A DNA stretch of 64,000 nt from Pseudomonas aestuarii (lineage in GTDB: Bacteria > Pseudomonadota > Gammaproteobacteria > Pseudomonadales > Pseudomonadaceae): NCBI RefSeq assembly GCF_027988105.1, contig NZ_JAQJZJ010000001.1, positions 434,001-498,000 of the forward strand, read 5' to 3'. Under the pieces are notes generated by a model. It made no database searches and was not told where the DNA came from. It worked only from the letters and a program-made list of their open reading frames with translations. Both the position numbers and the translations under genes were made by a program. Shown here piece after piece: positions 25,821-36,827 of this stretch (position 1 is the first letter of the stretch; every line of letters begins with the position of its first letter).

Positions 25821-25863
25821 GGCCAGGCCCGCGCCAGTTCATCGCCTGGCGCAGCAGCTGGCC
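25821..25863. terminator. Nested hairpin between convergent fmdB and ClC genes
   Basis: GCGCCAG (25831-25837) pairs with CTGGCGC (25846-25852) inside GGCCAG (25821-25826) pairing with CTGGCC (25858-25863). It sits in the 72-bp gap between two converging genes, where a bidirectional terminator is expected. There is no strong T-run, so it is tentative. Confidence 0.4.
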
Positions 25864-25870
25864 TGAAAAT

Positions 25871-27244
25871 CTATCGGGGTGGGGCGTCAGCGGCGGGTGG
25901 CGTGGGCGGCTTGTCCCGCAGCGGCGCGATGCTGTCCAGCAACTGATTGGCGAAGGCGCGATACAGCGCCACCGGCGAGATGCGTGCGGAAATGCTGCTG
26001 GCCAGCAGGCTGGCGGCGAGGATCGGCAGGGCCATGTCCTGGCTGTGCGACAGCTCGATGGTGATCACCGTGGCGGTCAGTGGCGTGCGGGTCACGCCGG
26101 CCAGGTAGGCGGCCATGCCGAGCAGGCCGGCGGTCTGCAGGTCGATCCCGGGAATCCACTCGACCAGCCAGGGCGCCATGCCGGCGCCGACCGCCAGCGA
26201 CGGCGAAAACAGGCCGCCGGGGATGCCGGCCAGGTAGGACACCACGTTGGCCAGGAACTTCCACAGGATGAACAGGGCATCGGTCTGCGGCTCGCCTTCG
26301 AGCAGGGCGCGGGTCTCGGCGTAGCCGGTGCCGAACACGTGCTGGCCGGAGATCACCCCGAGCACCACCAGGACCAGGCCGCAGGCGCCGGCGAACAGCA
26401 CCGGGCGGCGTGCCCGCCAGGCGCCGAGCACTGCCAGCGGGCCGCGCCTGGCCGGCAGCACCAGGCGGCAGTAGAGACCGCCGAGTACCCCGCCGAGTAC
26501 CCCGCAGGCCAGCACCGCCAGCCAGGCGCGGCTCAGCGGCAGCGCGGCGCTGAGTTCGCCGAAGTAGCTGTAGCGGCCGACCAGGCCGAGGGTGACCATG
26601 CCGCCGATCAGTACGGCCATCAGGATCAGGCCATTGAAGCTCTGCTCCATGCGGTGGCTGAGTTCCTCGATGGCGAACACCACGCCGGCCAGCGGGGTGT
26701 TGAAGGCGGCGGCGATGCCGGCCGCGCCGCCGGCCATGATCAGCCCGGACAGGGCATGGCGGCCATGCAGGCCGAGGCGCCGGCCGAAGTTGTACATCAG
26801 CGCCGCGCCCACGTGCACGGTGGGGCCTTCTCGGCCGACCGAGGCGCCGCAGAGCAGGGCGACCACCGTCAGCAGCATCTTGGCGATGGCCACCGGTACC
26901 GCCAGCAGCTGGTTGCGCAGGCGCGTCGAGGGCTGTTCCAGGCAGGCGATGACCTGGGGGATGCCGCTGCCCTTGGCCTCCTTCAGCCAGCCCTGGGTCA
27001 GCCAGGCGAGCAGGGCGAAGCCCAGCGGAGTGACCAGCCAGGGCCAGTAGACGCTCTGCTCCAGCAGCCATTCGAACTGCTCGAAGGCATGGTCGGCCAG
27101 CCAGGCGAACGCCAGGGCGATCAGGCCAACCAGCAAGGCGCCGATCCAGAAGGCCGCACGCTGGCGCAGGCTGCGCAAGCGCCGGCGCCGCTCACGCAGG
27201 CGCTGGGTGGGGGACAGGGCAATAGGTGGCGAGGGGTTTTCCAT
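25871..27244 (-). CDS. ClC family chloride channel/antiporter
   Basis: The 457-residue membrane protein has the ClC signatures: GSGIPQ (residues 92-97), the gating glutamate Glu139 in GREGP, an internal proton glutamate in AIEE (Glu194) and a pore tyrosine in ALYRAF near the C-terminus. Presence of both glutamates suggests a 2Cl-/H+ exchanger. There is no CBS domain. I chose the ATG at 27244 (MENPSPP) because the upstream extension of the open frame covers the divergent permease gene and has no homology. The C-terminus is Pro/Ala-rich. Confidence 0.93.
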   Translation of the reverse strand: MENPSPPIALSPTQRLRERRRRLRSLRQRAAFWIGALLVGLIALAFAWLADHAFEQFEWLLEQSVYWPWLVTPLGFALLAWLTQGWLKEAKGSGIPQVIACLEQPSTRLRNQLLAVPVAIAKMLLTVVALLCGASVGREGPTVHVGAALMYNFGRRLGLHGRHALSGLIMAGGAAGIAAAFNTPLAGVVFAIEELSHRMEQSFNGLILMAVLIGGMVTLGLVGRYSYFGELSAALPLSRAWLAVLACGVLGGVLGGLYCRLVLPARRGPLAVLGAWRARRPVLFAGACGLVLVVLGVISGQHVFGTGYAETRALLEGEPQTDALFILWKFLANVVSYLAGIPGGLFSPSLAVGAGMAPWLVEWIPGIDLQTAGLLGMAAYLAGVTRTPLTATVITIELSHSQDMALPILAASLLASSISARISPVALYRAFANQLLDSIAPLRDKPPTPPAADAPPR

Positions 27245-27400
27245 GGTTTCCCGGGATCGCAGGCGCTCTGGAATGCTCAGTGTAGCGCGCCGAGCGTAAG
27301 CTCGGGGGCGGCCGGGGCCGCGTGCGTAAACTCCGCTTGCCTTGCCGTGCCCCTGAACGGCAGGATTCGGCCCCTGAATCGAGGTGGATGGCAGGACACG

Positions 27401-28615
27401 ATGCTGAGCATCAATAATGGCGTACTGATTGGCATGGCCCTGTTGCTCGGCTGCCTGTTGTTTCGGCCCAGGCTGCTGGCTGCACGCATGTGGCGGGCGA
27501 CGGTCACGCCGCTGGCCTCGATCATCGGCTCGGGCTTCCTGGTGGCCGGTCCGATCCTGGCGCATACCGTGGGCAACTGGGCCTGGCTGGCCATGCTTGG
27601 CCTGTGTGCGCTGGGTTACTGGTTCGGTGCGTCCATTCGCTACAACATCAGCCATGTCGAGCCGAGCCTGGCTAATCGGCCACCGCGCTATCAGGTAGGT
27701 TTGGAGCGGCTCTCCGAACTGGCCTTGTCGCTGGCCTATTTCGTCTCGGTGGCCTACTACCTCAATCTGTTCGCCGCCTTTGGTCTGCGTCTCGGCGAGG
27801 TCCTCGACCCGTTCTGGATCCGCCTGGTGTCGACTGCGGTGATTGCCTCGATCGGCCTGCTCGGGGCGCTGCGCGGCCTCGCCGGACTGGAGCGCCTCGA
27901 AGTGCTGGTGGTTGCCCTGAAGCTGTCACTGATCGGCGGCCTGTTGGCGGTGTTGGCCCAGGTCAACCTGTCGGCGTTCGCGGCGGGCGAGCTAACCTGG
28001 GTTGGCCAGCAGCATGTGCATGGCTGGCAGGCGCTGGAGATTCTTCTGGGGCTGGTGATTCTGGTCCAGGGCTTCGAGACTTCGCGCTACCTGGGCAGCA
28101 AATATGACCCGGCCACCCGGGTGCGCAGCATGCGTTGGTCACAATGGATTGCGACAGCGATCTACCTGGCGTTTCTGTTGCTGATCACCAGCCTGTTCAC
28201 CGATGGCTTGCCGCCCCAGGGTGGGGAAACCGCGATCATCGACCTGCTGCGGCCGCTGGGCACTGCCGTGGCGCCGCTACTGATCCTCACCGCCCTGGCC
28301 TCGCAGCTGTCGGCGGCGGTGGCCGACATGAACGGCGCCGGCGGGTTGCTGGCCGGCGCTTCGGGCGGGCGGGTGCCGGTGCGCCTGGGCAACCTGATCA
28401 CCGCGCTGGTGGCGATTGCCATCACTTGGACGGCGAATATCTACGAGATCATCACCTACGCCTCGAAGATGTTCGTCATCTACTACGCCCTGCAAGCCTT
28501 GCAGGCGGCGCTGGCCGCCCGGCAGCGGGGGGATTGGTGGCGCGCCTGGGGGTTTGCCGCTGCGTTGCTGGTGGCGCTGGGAGTGATTGTGTTCGCCACG
28601 CCGGTCGCGGCCTAG
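27401..28615 (+). CDS. Uncharacterised APC-like integral membrane protein
   Basis: The 404-residue protein has about eleven or twelve hydrophobic segments and resembles amino-acid/polyamine permease (LeuT-fold) proteins. Supporting features are an early PLASIIGSGFLVAGPILA, which recalls the unwound helix 1 motif, ASIGLLGALRGLAGLERLE, and QGFETSRYLG followed by the DPATRVRSMRWSQW loop. The ATG at 27401 follows GCAGGA. The frame is open far upstream across the antisense of the ClC gene, but that extension is not coding. It is divergent from the ClC gene (156-bp gap) and converges with prfC. The substrate is unknown. Confidence 0.75.
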   Translation: MLSINNGVLIGMALLLGCLLFRPRLLAARMWRATVTPLASIIGSGFLVAGPILAHTVGNWAWLAMLGLCALGYWFGASIRYNISHVEPSLANRPPRYQVGLERLSELALSLAYFVSVAYYLNLFAAFGLRLGEVLDPFWIRLVSTAVIASIGLLGALRGLAGLERLEVLVVALKLSLIGGLLAVLAQVNLSAFAAGELTWVGQQHVHGWQALEILLGLVILVQGFETSRYLGSKYDPATRVRSMRWSQWIATAIYLAFLLLITSLFTDGLPPQGGETAIIDLLRPLGTAVAPLLILTALASQLSAAVADMNGAGGLLAGASGGRVPVRLGNLITALVAIAITWTANIYEIITYASKMFVIYYALQALQAALAARQRGDWWRAWGFAAALLVALGVIVFATPVAA

Positions 28616-28664
28616 CCCGGCCGTACCGGACACGGCGAGGGTGCGCCCCTCGCCGGTCATGCGC

Positions 28665-30248
<1,584 letters not shown>

Positions 30249-30683
30249 GCTGGGGAACCCGTCGACTGATAGTCGGTCTGTCAAAAAAGGGAGCGATTAT
30301 AACGGCAAACGGCCCCGCGCGCGGCGACCTGTAGTCAGTGCGGGAAAAGTACAATTTGCCGGGCTTTGTGCAGCATTTCGCGACGCCTTGTTTTGAATCC
30401 GCAACGACCCGTGAGTAAGCCGAAAAAACCGAATGGGGATACGACAATTTTTGATTGATCTAAGCTGTCCATGGTCCTAAAGTTCGCGCCCGAACGTCCA
30501 TGCTGGCAACGATCCATCCGGCTCAAGTACTGACGACGAGAGATCGATTTCGATACTCGGCGACATGCCTTGGGAAGTAGGCGAACCAAAGTGGGGAAAC
30601 TGATCAGGCGTTCGCGGCCTTGCTATTAGTTGGCAAGGCCCCCCTAATTACCTTTGTGTGTTTTGCCATTTGGAGTCCCGCGC
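30249..30683. other. Long divergent region between prfC and speC
   Basis: The 435 bp contain no supportable gene and are richer in A/T than the neighbours in places (for example 30425-30470, GACAATTTTTGATTGATC). A hairpin with perfect arms GGCCTTGC (30616-30623) and GCAAGGCC (30633-30640) around nine bases lies 43 bp before speC. It may belong to a long 5' leader of speC or to an attenuator. The ribosome site of speC is TGGAG at about 30671-30675. Confidence 0.5.
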
Positions 30684-31847
30684 ATGCCGATTCAGGTCGA
30701 AGATTATTACCCCCGAGAAACCTTCCAGAAAATGAAGGCCTTCGCCGATCAACACGAAACCCCGTTCGTGGTGATCGATACCAAAATCATTGATCAGGCC
30801 TACGATGACCTGCGCGCTGGTTTCGAATTCGCCAAGGTCTACTACGCGGTGAAGGCCAACCCGGCGGTCGAGATCATCAACCTGCTCAAGGACAAGGGCT
30901 CAAGCTTCGATATCGCCTCGATCTACGAGCTGGATCGGGTGATGAACTGTGGTGTCGGCCCGGAGCGCATCAGCTACGGCAACACCATCAAGAAAGCCAA
31001 GGACATCCGCCTGTTCTACGAGAAGGGTGTGCGCATGTTCGCCACCGACTCGGAAGCCGACCTGCGCAACATCGCCAAGGCCGCGCCGGGCTCGAAAGTC
31101 TATGTGCGCATCCTCACCGAAGGCTCGACCACCGCCGATTGGCCGCTGTCGCGCAAATTCGGCTGCCAGACCGACATGGCCATGGACCTGCTGATTCTCG
31201 CCCGCCAACTGGGCCTGGTGCCCTACGGCGTGTCCTTCCACGTCGGCTCGCAGCAGCGCGATATTTCCGTCTGGGACGCGGCCATTGCCAAGGTCAAGGT
31301 GATCTTCGAGCGCCTCAAGGAAGAAGACGGCATCGAGCTGAAGATGATCAACATGGGGGGCGGCTTCCCGGCCAACTACATCACCCGCACCAACAGCCTG
31401 GAAACCTACGCCGAGGAAATCATCCGCTTCCTCAAGGACGACTTCGGCGATGACCTGCCGGAAATCATCCTCGAGCCGGGCCGCTCGTTGATCGCCAACG
31501 CCGGCATCCTGGTCAGCGAAGTGGTGCTGGTCGCGCGCAAGTCGCGTACCGCCGTGGAGCGCTGGGTGTACACCGACGTCGGCCTGTTCAGCGGCCTGAT
31601 CGAAACCATGGGCGAGGCGATCAAGTTCCCCATCTACACCGAGAAGAAGGGCGAGATGGAAGAAGTGGTCATCGCCGGACCCACCTGTGACAGCGCCGAC
31701 ATCATGTACGAGAACTACAAGTACGGCCTGCCGCTCAACCTGGCCAGCGGCGACCGCCTCTACTGGCTGTCCACCGGCGCCTACACCACCAGCTACAGCG
31801 CGGTGGAGTTCAACGGCTTCCCGCCGCTGAAGGCTTACTACCTGTAA
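30684..31847 (+). CDS. speC: Ornithine decarboxylase (alanine-racemase fold)
   Basis: The 387-residue PLP enzyme converts ornithine to putrescine. It is the short alanine-racemase-type enzyme with eukaryote-like layout. The PLP lysine is Lys57 (YYAVKANP); other visible sites are SFHVGSQQRD, NMGGGFP for phosphate binding, EPGRS and the active-site Cys335 in CDSAD. The ATG at 30684 (MPIQVEDYY) follows TGGAG; an in-frame ATG-like start at 30654 lacks homology. The gene ends with an excellent terminator. Confidence 0.96.
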   Translation: MPIQVEDYYPRETFQKMKAFADQHETPFVVIDTKIIDQAYDDLRAGFEFAKVYYAVKANPAVEIINLLKDKGSSFDIASIYELDRVMNCGVGPERISYGNTIKKAKDIRLFYEKGVRMFATDSEADLRNIAKAAPGSKVYVRILTEGSTTADWPLSRKFGCQTDMAMDLLILARQLGLVPYGVSFHVGSQQRDISVWDAAIAKVKVIFERLKEEDGIELKMINMGGGFPANYITRTNSLETYAEEIIRFLKDDFGDDLPEIILEPGRSLIANAGILVSEVVLVARKSRTAVERWVYTDVGLFSGLIETMGEAIKFPIYTEKKGEMEEVVIAGPTCDSADIMYENYKYGLPLNLASGDRLYWLSTGAYTTSYSAVEFNGFPPLKAYYL

Positions 31848-31862
31848 CAGCTACTGCAGCAA

Positions 31863-31888
31863 AAAGACCCGCCTGTTGGCGGGTCTTT
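31863..31888 (+). terminator. Intrinsic terminator after speC
   Basis: AAAGACCCGCC and GGCGGGTCTTT form a perfect 11-bp stem with a TGTT loop. It lies 15 bp after the speC stop. The flanking A and T runs allow it to work in both directions, also for the converging receptor gene. Confidence 0.9.
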
Positions 31889-31969
31889 GCGTTTCAGGCC
31901 TGGGCGGGGGGCGCCGGGTAGCCTCAGCGCTGAGCCTAACCTTGGGGGCGCCACTCGATAGGCCGAGAC

Positions 31970-34090
31970 TTAGAAGCGATAGTTGGCGGTCAGCTCCAGG
32001 CTGCGCGGTGCGCCGGGGGTGATCAGGTCCACCGAGCCGTGGGCCGAGGCGAAATACTCCTTGTCGAATACGTTGCGCAGGCGCAGGGCCGCGTCCCATT
32101 GCGGCTGGTTGTACAGCAGCGCGGCATCGAAGGTGGTGTAGCCGGGCATGACGGTGGCGTTGTCCAGCGCGGTGAAGCGCTCGCCGACGTAGTTGGCGCC
32201 CATGCCGACTCGCCATTGCTGGGTCAGCGAACGCACCAGCCAAAGATTGGCGCTGTGTTCCGGGGTCAGGGTTGGGGTCTGGCCCTCATTGGCCACGCCG
32301 TTAGTGAAGCTGGTGGACTTGGTGATCTGCGCATCCAGGTAGGCGTAGCCGGCATACACCTGCCACTTATCGCTGAGTTGGCCGGTCAGGGTGGTCTCGA
32401 AGCCATCGGTACGCTGTTCGCCAGCGAGGATCAGCTGGCCCGGATTAGCTGGGTCGCTGGTCTTCATGTTGGTGCGTTCCAGGCGGAACAGCGAGGCGGT
32501 GAGCGACAGGCGCTGATCGAGCAGGTCCCATTTGCCGCCCAACTCGTAGTTGGTGGTCTGCTCCGGCTCCAGATCCTTGTTCGAGTTGTTCAGCGGGAAG
32601 GTCTCGCCTGACGGCTGGTAGGAGCGGCTCACCGACAGGTAGTAGGACTGCATTTGGTCCGGCTGGTAGACCAGGCCGACACGCGGGCTCCAGGTTCTGT
32701 CGGTGCGCGAGATGTCGCTGCCGCTCAGGGCGTCCTGATACTCCTGGTCGAACACGTCATAACGCACCCCGAGCAGGGCCTTCCACTGTGGCGCCAGCTC
32801 GATGAGGTCCTGCACATAGAAGCCGGCGGTATCCTGGACGTTGCGCCCCTTGCCGGTCTGCTGCGCAGCCTGGAAGGGCACCGCGACCAGGCCGTCGCGG
32901 AACACCGGCACCCGCGCCACATCGCTCTGGCTGAAGAACGCCTGGTCCTTGTTTTGCCGACCCAGCTCCACCCCATACAGCAGGTTGTGCTGCATGCCGG
33001 CGAGCTGGGCCTGCTGCTTCAGTTCGGTCTGGTTGAACCAGCCATCCTCCTTGCGCTGCACGTTGCCACGACGCAGCTTGACCAACAGTTCGCCATTGGT
33101 GGCGGTGACGAAGCGGTTGGCATCGGTATGCGCCAGGGTGTTGTTGCGATCCAGATCGTAATGGTAGTAACGGCTGGTATTGGACAGGCTGAAGTCGTCG
33201 TTGATCTGGTAGTCGAGGCCGGCGGTGAGGGAGAACACCTCGCTGCGGGTGTAGTCCTGGTCCGGGTCGGCGGAACCGAAACGGGTGCCCGGGTCGACAT
33301 CCACCGGGCGGCCGTTCAGCGCCGGAATGCCAAAGTCGATCAGGCGCTTGTCGTACAGGTAGTTGGCGCCCAGGTTGAGCTCTAGGTCATCGGACAGCTT
33401 GAAGTAGGCCGAAGACGCCAGCGCCTTGCGCTCGAGGAAGGCATCGTCGCGAAAGCCGTCGCTGTCCTCCAGCGCGCCGGTGAATCGAAAGGCCTTGTCG
33501 CCGTGCTCCTGATCGGCCCAACCGGCATCGAACTGGGTGCGCTGCTTGCCTTCGCTGTCAACGCTGACTCCCACTTCCTGTGCCGGGGCGAAGGTCGGGC
33601 GCTTGCTCACGCTGTTGATCAGGCCGCCGGAGGAGCCGCGACCGTAGAGCACGGCGGCCGGGCCCTTGATCACTTCCACTCGTTCGATATTCGACAGGTC
33701 GCGGTAGTACAGGGCGTCGTCGCGGATACCGTCGATGTACTGATCGCCGATGGCACTGAAACCACGGATGGTGACCTGGTCGCGCTGACCGTCACCGTTG
33801 GACAGGCCGACGCCGGGTACGTTCTTCAGCACGTCTTCCATCGACTGGGCGCCCTGATCCTTGATCACGCTCTGCGGGATGACGTTGACCGTCTGCGGAA
33901 TATCGCGCAACGGCGCATCGATCTTCAGCGCGCTCTTGCTGCGGCTGGGCTTGTAGCTGGTCTGTTGCTGCTGCCCGGTTACCACGGCTGCTGGGATCTC
34001 CAGCGCGGTGTTCGATTCGGCATGTACGGCCTGAGCAGCGAAGGCGCCCAGCAGCGATAGGTAAATTGGATTTAAGCGTAAGACGGTCAC
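31970..34090 (-). CDS. piuA: TonB-dependent catecholate siderophore receptor (PiuA/Fiu-like)
   Basis: This 706-residue outer-membrane receptor has a signal peptide (LSLLGAFAAQAVHA, then ESNT), a plug domain (PQTVNVIPQSVIKDQGAQSM, RGFSAIGDQYIDGIRDD, VEVIKGPAAVLYGRG) and a 22-strand barrel ending in Phe (ELTANYRF). It resembles PiuA/Fiu receptors for catechol-iron. The start is probably GTG at 34088-34090, because AAGGGGAG lies seven bases upstream and the protein then begins at the signal peptide; the longer TTG-initiated frame at 34147 crosses a palindrome. The neighbour on the other side is a PiuB-like reductase, as in P. aeruginosa. No piuC hydroxylase gene is present in between or next to it. 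Confidence 0.92.
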   Translation of the reverse strand: MTVLRLNPIYLSLLGAFAAQAVHAESNTALEIPAAVVTGQQQQTSYKPSRSKSALKIDAPLRDIPQTVNVIPQSVIKDQGAQSMEDVLKNVPGVGLSNGDGQRDQVTIRGFSAIGDQYIDGIRDDALYYRDLSNIERVEVIKGPAAVLYGRGSSGGLINSVSKRPTFAPAQEVGVSVDSEGKQRTQFDAGWADQEHGDKAFRFTGALEDSDGFRDDAFLERKALASSAYFKLSDDLELNLGANYLYDKRLIDFGIPALNGRPVDVDPGTRFGSADPDQDYTRSEVFSLTAGLDYQINDDFSLSNTSRYYHYDLDRNNTLAHTDANRFVTATNGELLVKLRRGNVQRKEDGWFNQTELKQQAQLAGMQHNLLYGVELGRQNKDQAFFSQSDVARVPVFRDGLVAVPFQAAQQTGKGRNVQDTAGFYVQDLIELAPQWKALLGVRYDVFDQEYQDALSGSDISRTDRTWSPRVGLVYQPDQMQSYYLSVSRSYQPSGETFPLNNSNKDLEPEQTTNYELGGKWDLLDQRLSLTASLFRLERTNMKTSDPANPGQLILAGEQRTDGFETTLTGQLSDKWQVYAGYAYLDAQITKSTSFTNGVANEGQTPTLTPEHSANLWLVRSLTQQWRVGMGANYVGERFTALDNATVMPGYTTFDAALLYNQPQWDAALRLRNVFDKEYFASAHGSVDLITPGAPRSLELTANYRF

Positions 34091-34133
34091 CGTGCCACTC
34101 CCCTTGAAAAGAGTGCGAATGGTATTGTTTTGC

Positions 34134-34149
34134 ATTTGCGTATGCAAAT
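34134..34149. promoter_or_regulatory. Palindrome in the receptor leader
   Basis: ATTTGC-GTAT-GCAAAT is a perfect 6-bp inverted repeat, 44 bp upstream of the receptor GTG start. It may be an operator. It differs from the Fur consensus, although GCAAAT is a frequent flank of Fur sites. Confidence 0.4.
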
Positions 34150-34232
34150 CAGTTGTAATTTTGCTTTCAGAGAGTGGTCGATGCGAAGCGGCAGGGGGAG
34201 GTGTGACGATATGGTTGCGATTGATTGTGATT

Positions 34233-34256
34233 ATTAAATAGAATTGGTTCTCAAGT
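34233..34256. promoter_or_regulatory. Possible Fur-box region between the divergent piuA- and piuB-like genes
   Basis: An AT-rich tract here reads, on the minus strand, TTGAGAACCAATTCTATTTA, which resembles GAGAAT/ATTCTC-type Fur sites of pseudomonads but with several mismatches. Iron control is expected for such receptors. Spacing of 50-70 bp to the piuB-like start is suitable. Confidence 0.35.
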
Positions 34257-34304
34257 TAGCGGGTGCACTGGGCGTCCGTCTCATGATCGTGCCGAGCCTC
34301 ATCG

Positions 34305-36827
34305 ATGGTTAAGAATGCCTTGTTTCAACTGCACTGGTTATTTGGCATCAGTGCCGGCCTGGTGTTGGCGCTGATGGGCCTGACCGGTGCGGCCTATTCG
34401 TTTCAGGACGAACTGCTGCGTGCGCTGAATCCCGAGGTGCTGCGGGTCGAGGTGCGTGACGGCGGCGTGCTGCCGGCGGATGTGCTGCTGCCGAAGATCG
34501 AGGCGGCCAGCCAGCAGCGGGTGCTGCGCTTGAACGTGGAGGCGGCCGCCGATCTGCCCGGGCGGGTGATGTTCGCCCCGCCGCCGGGCCAGCGGCGCGG
34601 ACAATCGCGCTATTTCGACCCCTATAGCGGCGAGCTGCTCGGCGAGCCGCGCGGGCAGGGCTTTTTCGAGCTGATGCTGGAGCTGCACCGTTTTCTCGCC
34701 CTGGGCGAGTACGGCAAGCAGATCACCGCCGCCAGTACCCTGGCGCTGATCTTCTTCTGCCTCTCCGGGCTCTACCTGCGCTGGCCGCGCCAGGCCCTGA
34801 ACTGGCGCGCCTGGCTGACCCTGGACTGGGCCAAGCGCGGCCGCGGGTTCAACTGGGACCTGCATGCGGTGGCCGGCACCTGGTGCCTGGCGTTCTACCT
34901 GTGTGCGGCGCTGACCGGGTTGTATTGGTCCTACGATTGGTACCGCGAAGGCCTGACCGACCTGCTCAGCAGCGAGCCGGCCGGGAAGCCGCGTGAGCAT
35001 GGCGGTCGGCCAGCTGCCGGAGCCGTGCCCTTGGTAAATTACCCGGCGCTCTGGGGCGGTTTGCAACAGGCCGCCGGGGCGCAGTTGACCGGCTACAGCC
35101 TGCGCCTGCCGACGGCGGCCGGTCAGCCGGCCACGGTGTTCTACCTGCGCGACGACGCCCCCCATGAGCGCGCCTTCAACCAGCTGGCGCTCGACCCGTT
35201 GAGCGGCGCGCCGGGCCAGCACAAACGTTATCGCGAGCAGGCGTTGGGTGATCAGTTGCTGGCCAGCGTCTACGCCCTGCATGTCGGCAGCTACTTCGGC
35301 CTGGCCGGGCGCATCCTGATGCTGCTGGCCAGCCTGAGCATGCCGCTGTTCGCCATTACCGGCTGGCTGCTGTACCTCGATCGTCGACGTAAAAAACGTG
35401 CGGCCCTGGCCGCCCGCAAGGCGCTATCCCCCATGGGCGCGGGGGCGCGCGACTGGCTGATCGGCTTCGCCAGCCAGAGCGGTTTCGCCGAACAACTGGC
35501 CTGGCAAACCGCCGGACAACTGCAGGCGGCCGGGCTGGCGGTGGACGTGCAGCCGTTGGCGCGACTGGACGAGCAGAGGCTGCGCCAGGCGCAGCACGCG
35601 CTGTTCGTGCTCAGTACCTGCGGCGACGGCGAGGCGCCGGACAGCGCCCGCGGCTTCGAGCGCAAGCTGCTCGGCCAGGCCCTGGCGCTGCCGCACCTGC
35701 GCTATGCCATGCTCGCCCTCGGCGACCGCCAGTACCGACACTTCTGCGGATTCGCCCTGCGCGTGCAGGACTGGCTGGGCCGCCAGGGCGCGCGCAGCCT
35801 GTTCGAGCCGGTGCAAGTGGATGCCGGCGATGCGCGGGCCCTGGCCAACTGGCAGCGCCAGCTCAGTCAACTGACCGGCGTTCAGGCGACGACGGATACG
35901 GGTAACGTCTATGGGCTGTGGACGCTGCACCAGCGCGAGCTGCTCAACCCCGGCAGCCAGGGCGCGCCCACCTACCTGATCGGGCTGCGCGGCGAGCCGG
36001 CCGCCGACTGGTTGGCCGGCGATATTCTGCAGGTGCTGCCGCGTCAGGCCGATGCCGTCGTGCGCGCCTGGTTGCAGCGCTTCGGCCTGGACGGCGACCA
36101 GCCGGTGCACCTCGACGGCATGCGCCAATCCTTGGCTCAGGCGCTGGCGAGCCGGCAACTGCCGGAGAGCTTCGCCCATTTGCTCGGCCTGCACGCCCAG
36201 GCCCTGCTCGAGGCCCTGGCACCCTTGGCGCCGCGCGATTACTCCATCGCCTCCTTGCCCAGCGACGGCGTGCTGGAGCTGATCGTGCGCCAGCAGCGGC
36301 AGGGTGACGGCAGTCTTGGCCTAGGCTCCGGCTGGCTGACCGCGCATGCACCGCTGCACAGCCAGTTGCTGGCGCGGGTGCGGCGCAACAGCGCCTTCCA
36401 TGCGCCGGCGGACGAGCGGCCGCTGATCCTGATCGGCAACGGTAGTGGCCTGGCGGGCCTGCGCAGCCTGCTCAAGGCGCGCATCGCCGCCGGTCACAGG
36501 CGCAACTGGCTGCTGTTCGGCGAGCGCAACGTTGCCCATGACTTCTATTGCCAGGGCGAGCTGCAGGGCTGGCTGGCCAGCGGCGAACTGGCGCGCCTTG
36601 ACCTGGCCTTCTCCCGCGACCAGGCGCACAAGCGCTATGTGCAGGATTGCCTGGGCGAGGCCGCCGAGCAGCTGCACGGATGGCTGGCCGCGGGCGCGGC
36701 TGTGTATGTCTGCGGCAGCCTGGCGGGGATGGCGGCCGGGGTCGACGCGGTGCTGCATGACGTACTGGGCGCGGCCGGGGTCCGCGAGCTGACGGAGCAG
36801 GGCCGCTATCGCCGCGATCTGTACTGA
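34305..36827 (+). CDS. piuB: PepSY membrane protein fused to sulfite-reductase-type flavoreductase (PiuB-like)
   Basis: The 840-residue protein starts with a PepSY-associated membrane module (helices at about 10-35, 145-170, 190-215 and 335-360; periplasmic PepSY part between the first two). It is followed by a flavodoxin-like domain (about 385-520: [33 protein letters not shown]). A ferredoxin-reductase domain ends it, with RDYSIAS for flavin, [13 protein letters not shown] for NADPH and [14 protein letters not shown]. It probably carries electrons from cytosolic NADPH across the membrane to reduce siderophore-bound iron. It is divergent to the receptor, with the likely iron control region between. 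Confidence 0.92.
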   Translation: MVKNALFQLHWLFGISAGLVLALMGLTGAAYSFQDELLRALNPEVLRVEVRDGGVLPADVLLPKIEAASQQRVLRLNVEAAADLPGRVMFAPPPGQRRGQSRYFDPYSGELLGEPRGQGFFELMLELHRFLALGEYGKQITAASTLALIFFCLSGLYLRWPRQALNWRAWLTLDWAKRGRGFNWDLHAVAGTWCLAFYLCAALTGLYWSYDWYREGLTDLLSSEPAGKPREHGGRPAAGAVPLVNYPALWGGLQQAAGAQLTGYSLRLPTAAGQPATVFYLRDDAPHERAFNQLALDPLSGAPGQHKRYREQALGDQLLASVYALHVGSYFGLAGRILMLLASLSMPLFAITGWLLYLDRRRKKRAALAARKALSPMGAGARDWLIGFASQSGFAEQLAWQTAGQLQAAGLAVDVQPLARLDEQRLRQAQHALFVLSTCGDGEAPDSARGFERKLLGQALALPHLRYAMLALGDRQYRHFCGFALRVQDWLGRQGARSLFEPVQVDAGDARALANWQRQLSQLTGVQATTDTGNVYGLWTLHQRELLNPGSQGAPTYLIGLRGEPAADWLAGDILQVLPRQADAVVRAWLQRFGLDGDQPVHLDGMRQSLAQALASRQLPESFAHLLGLHAQALLEALAPLAPRDYSIASLPSDGVLELIVRQQRQGDGSLGLGSGWLTAHAPLHSQLLARVRRNSAFHAPADERPLILIGNGSGLAGLRSLLKARIAAGHRRNWLLFGERNVAHDFYCQGELQGWLASGELARLDLAFSRDQAHKRYVQDCLGEAAEQLHGWLAAGAAVYVCGSLAGMAAGVDAVLHDVLGAAGVRELTEQGRYRRDLY

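Noticed and set aside
26045-27400. A 5' extension of the APC-like permease over the ClC gene
   Set aside because: The extension is antisense to ClC and low complexity; a good ribosome site and membrane start lie at 27401.
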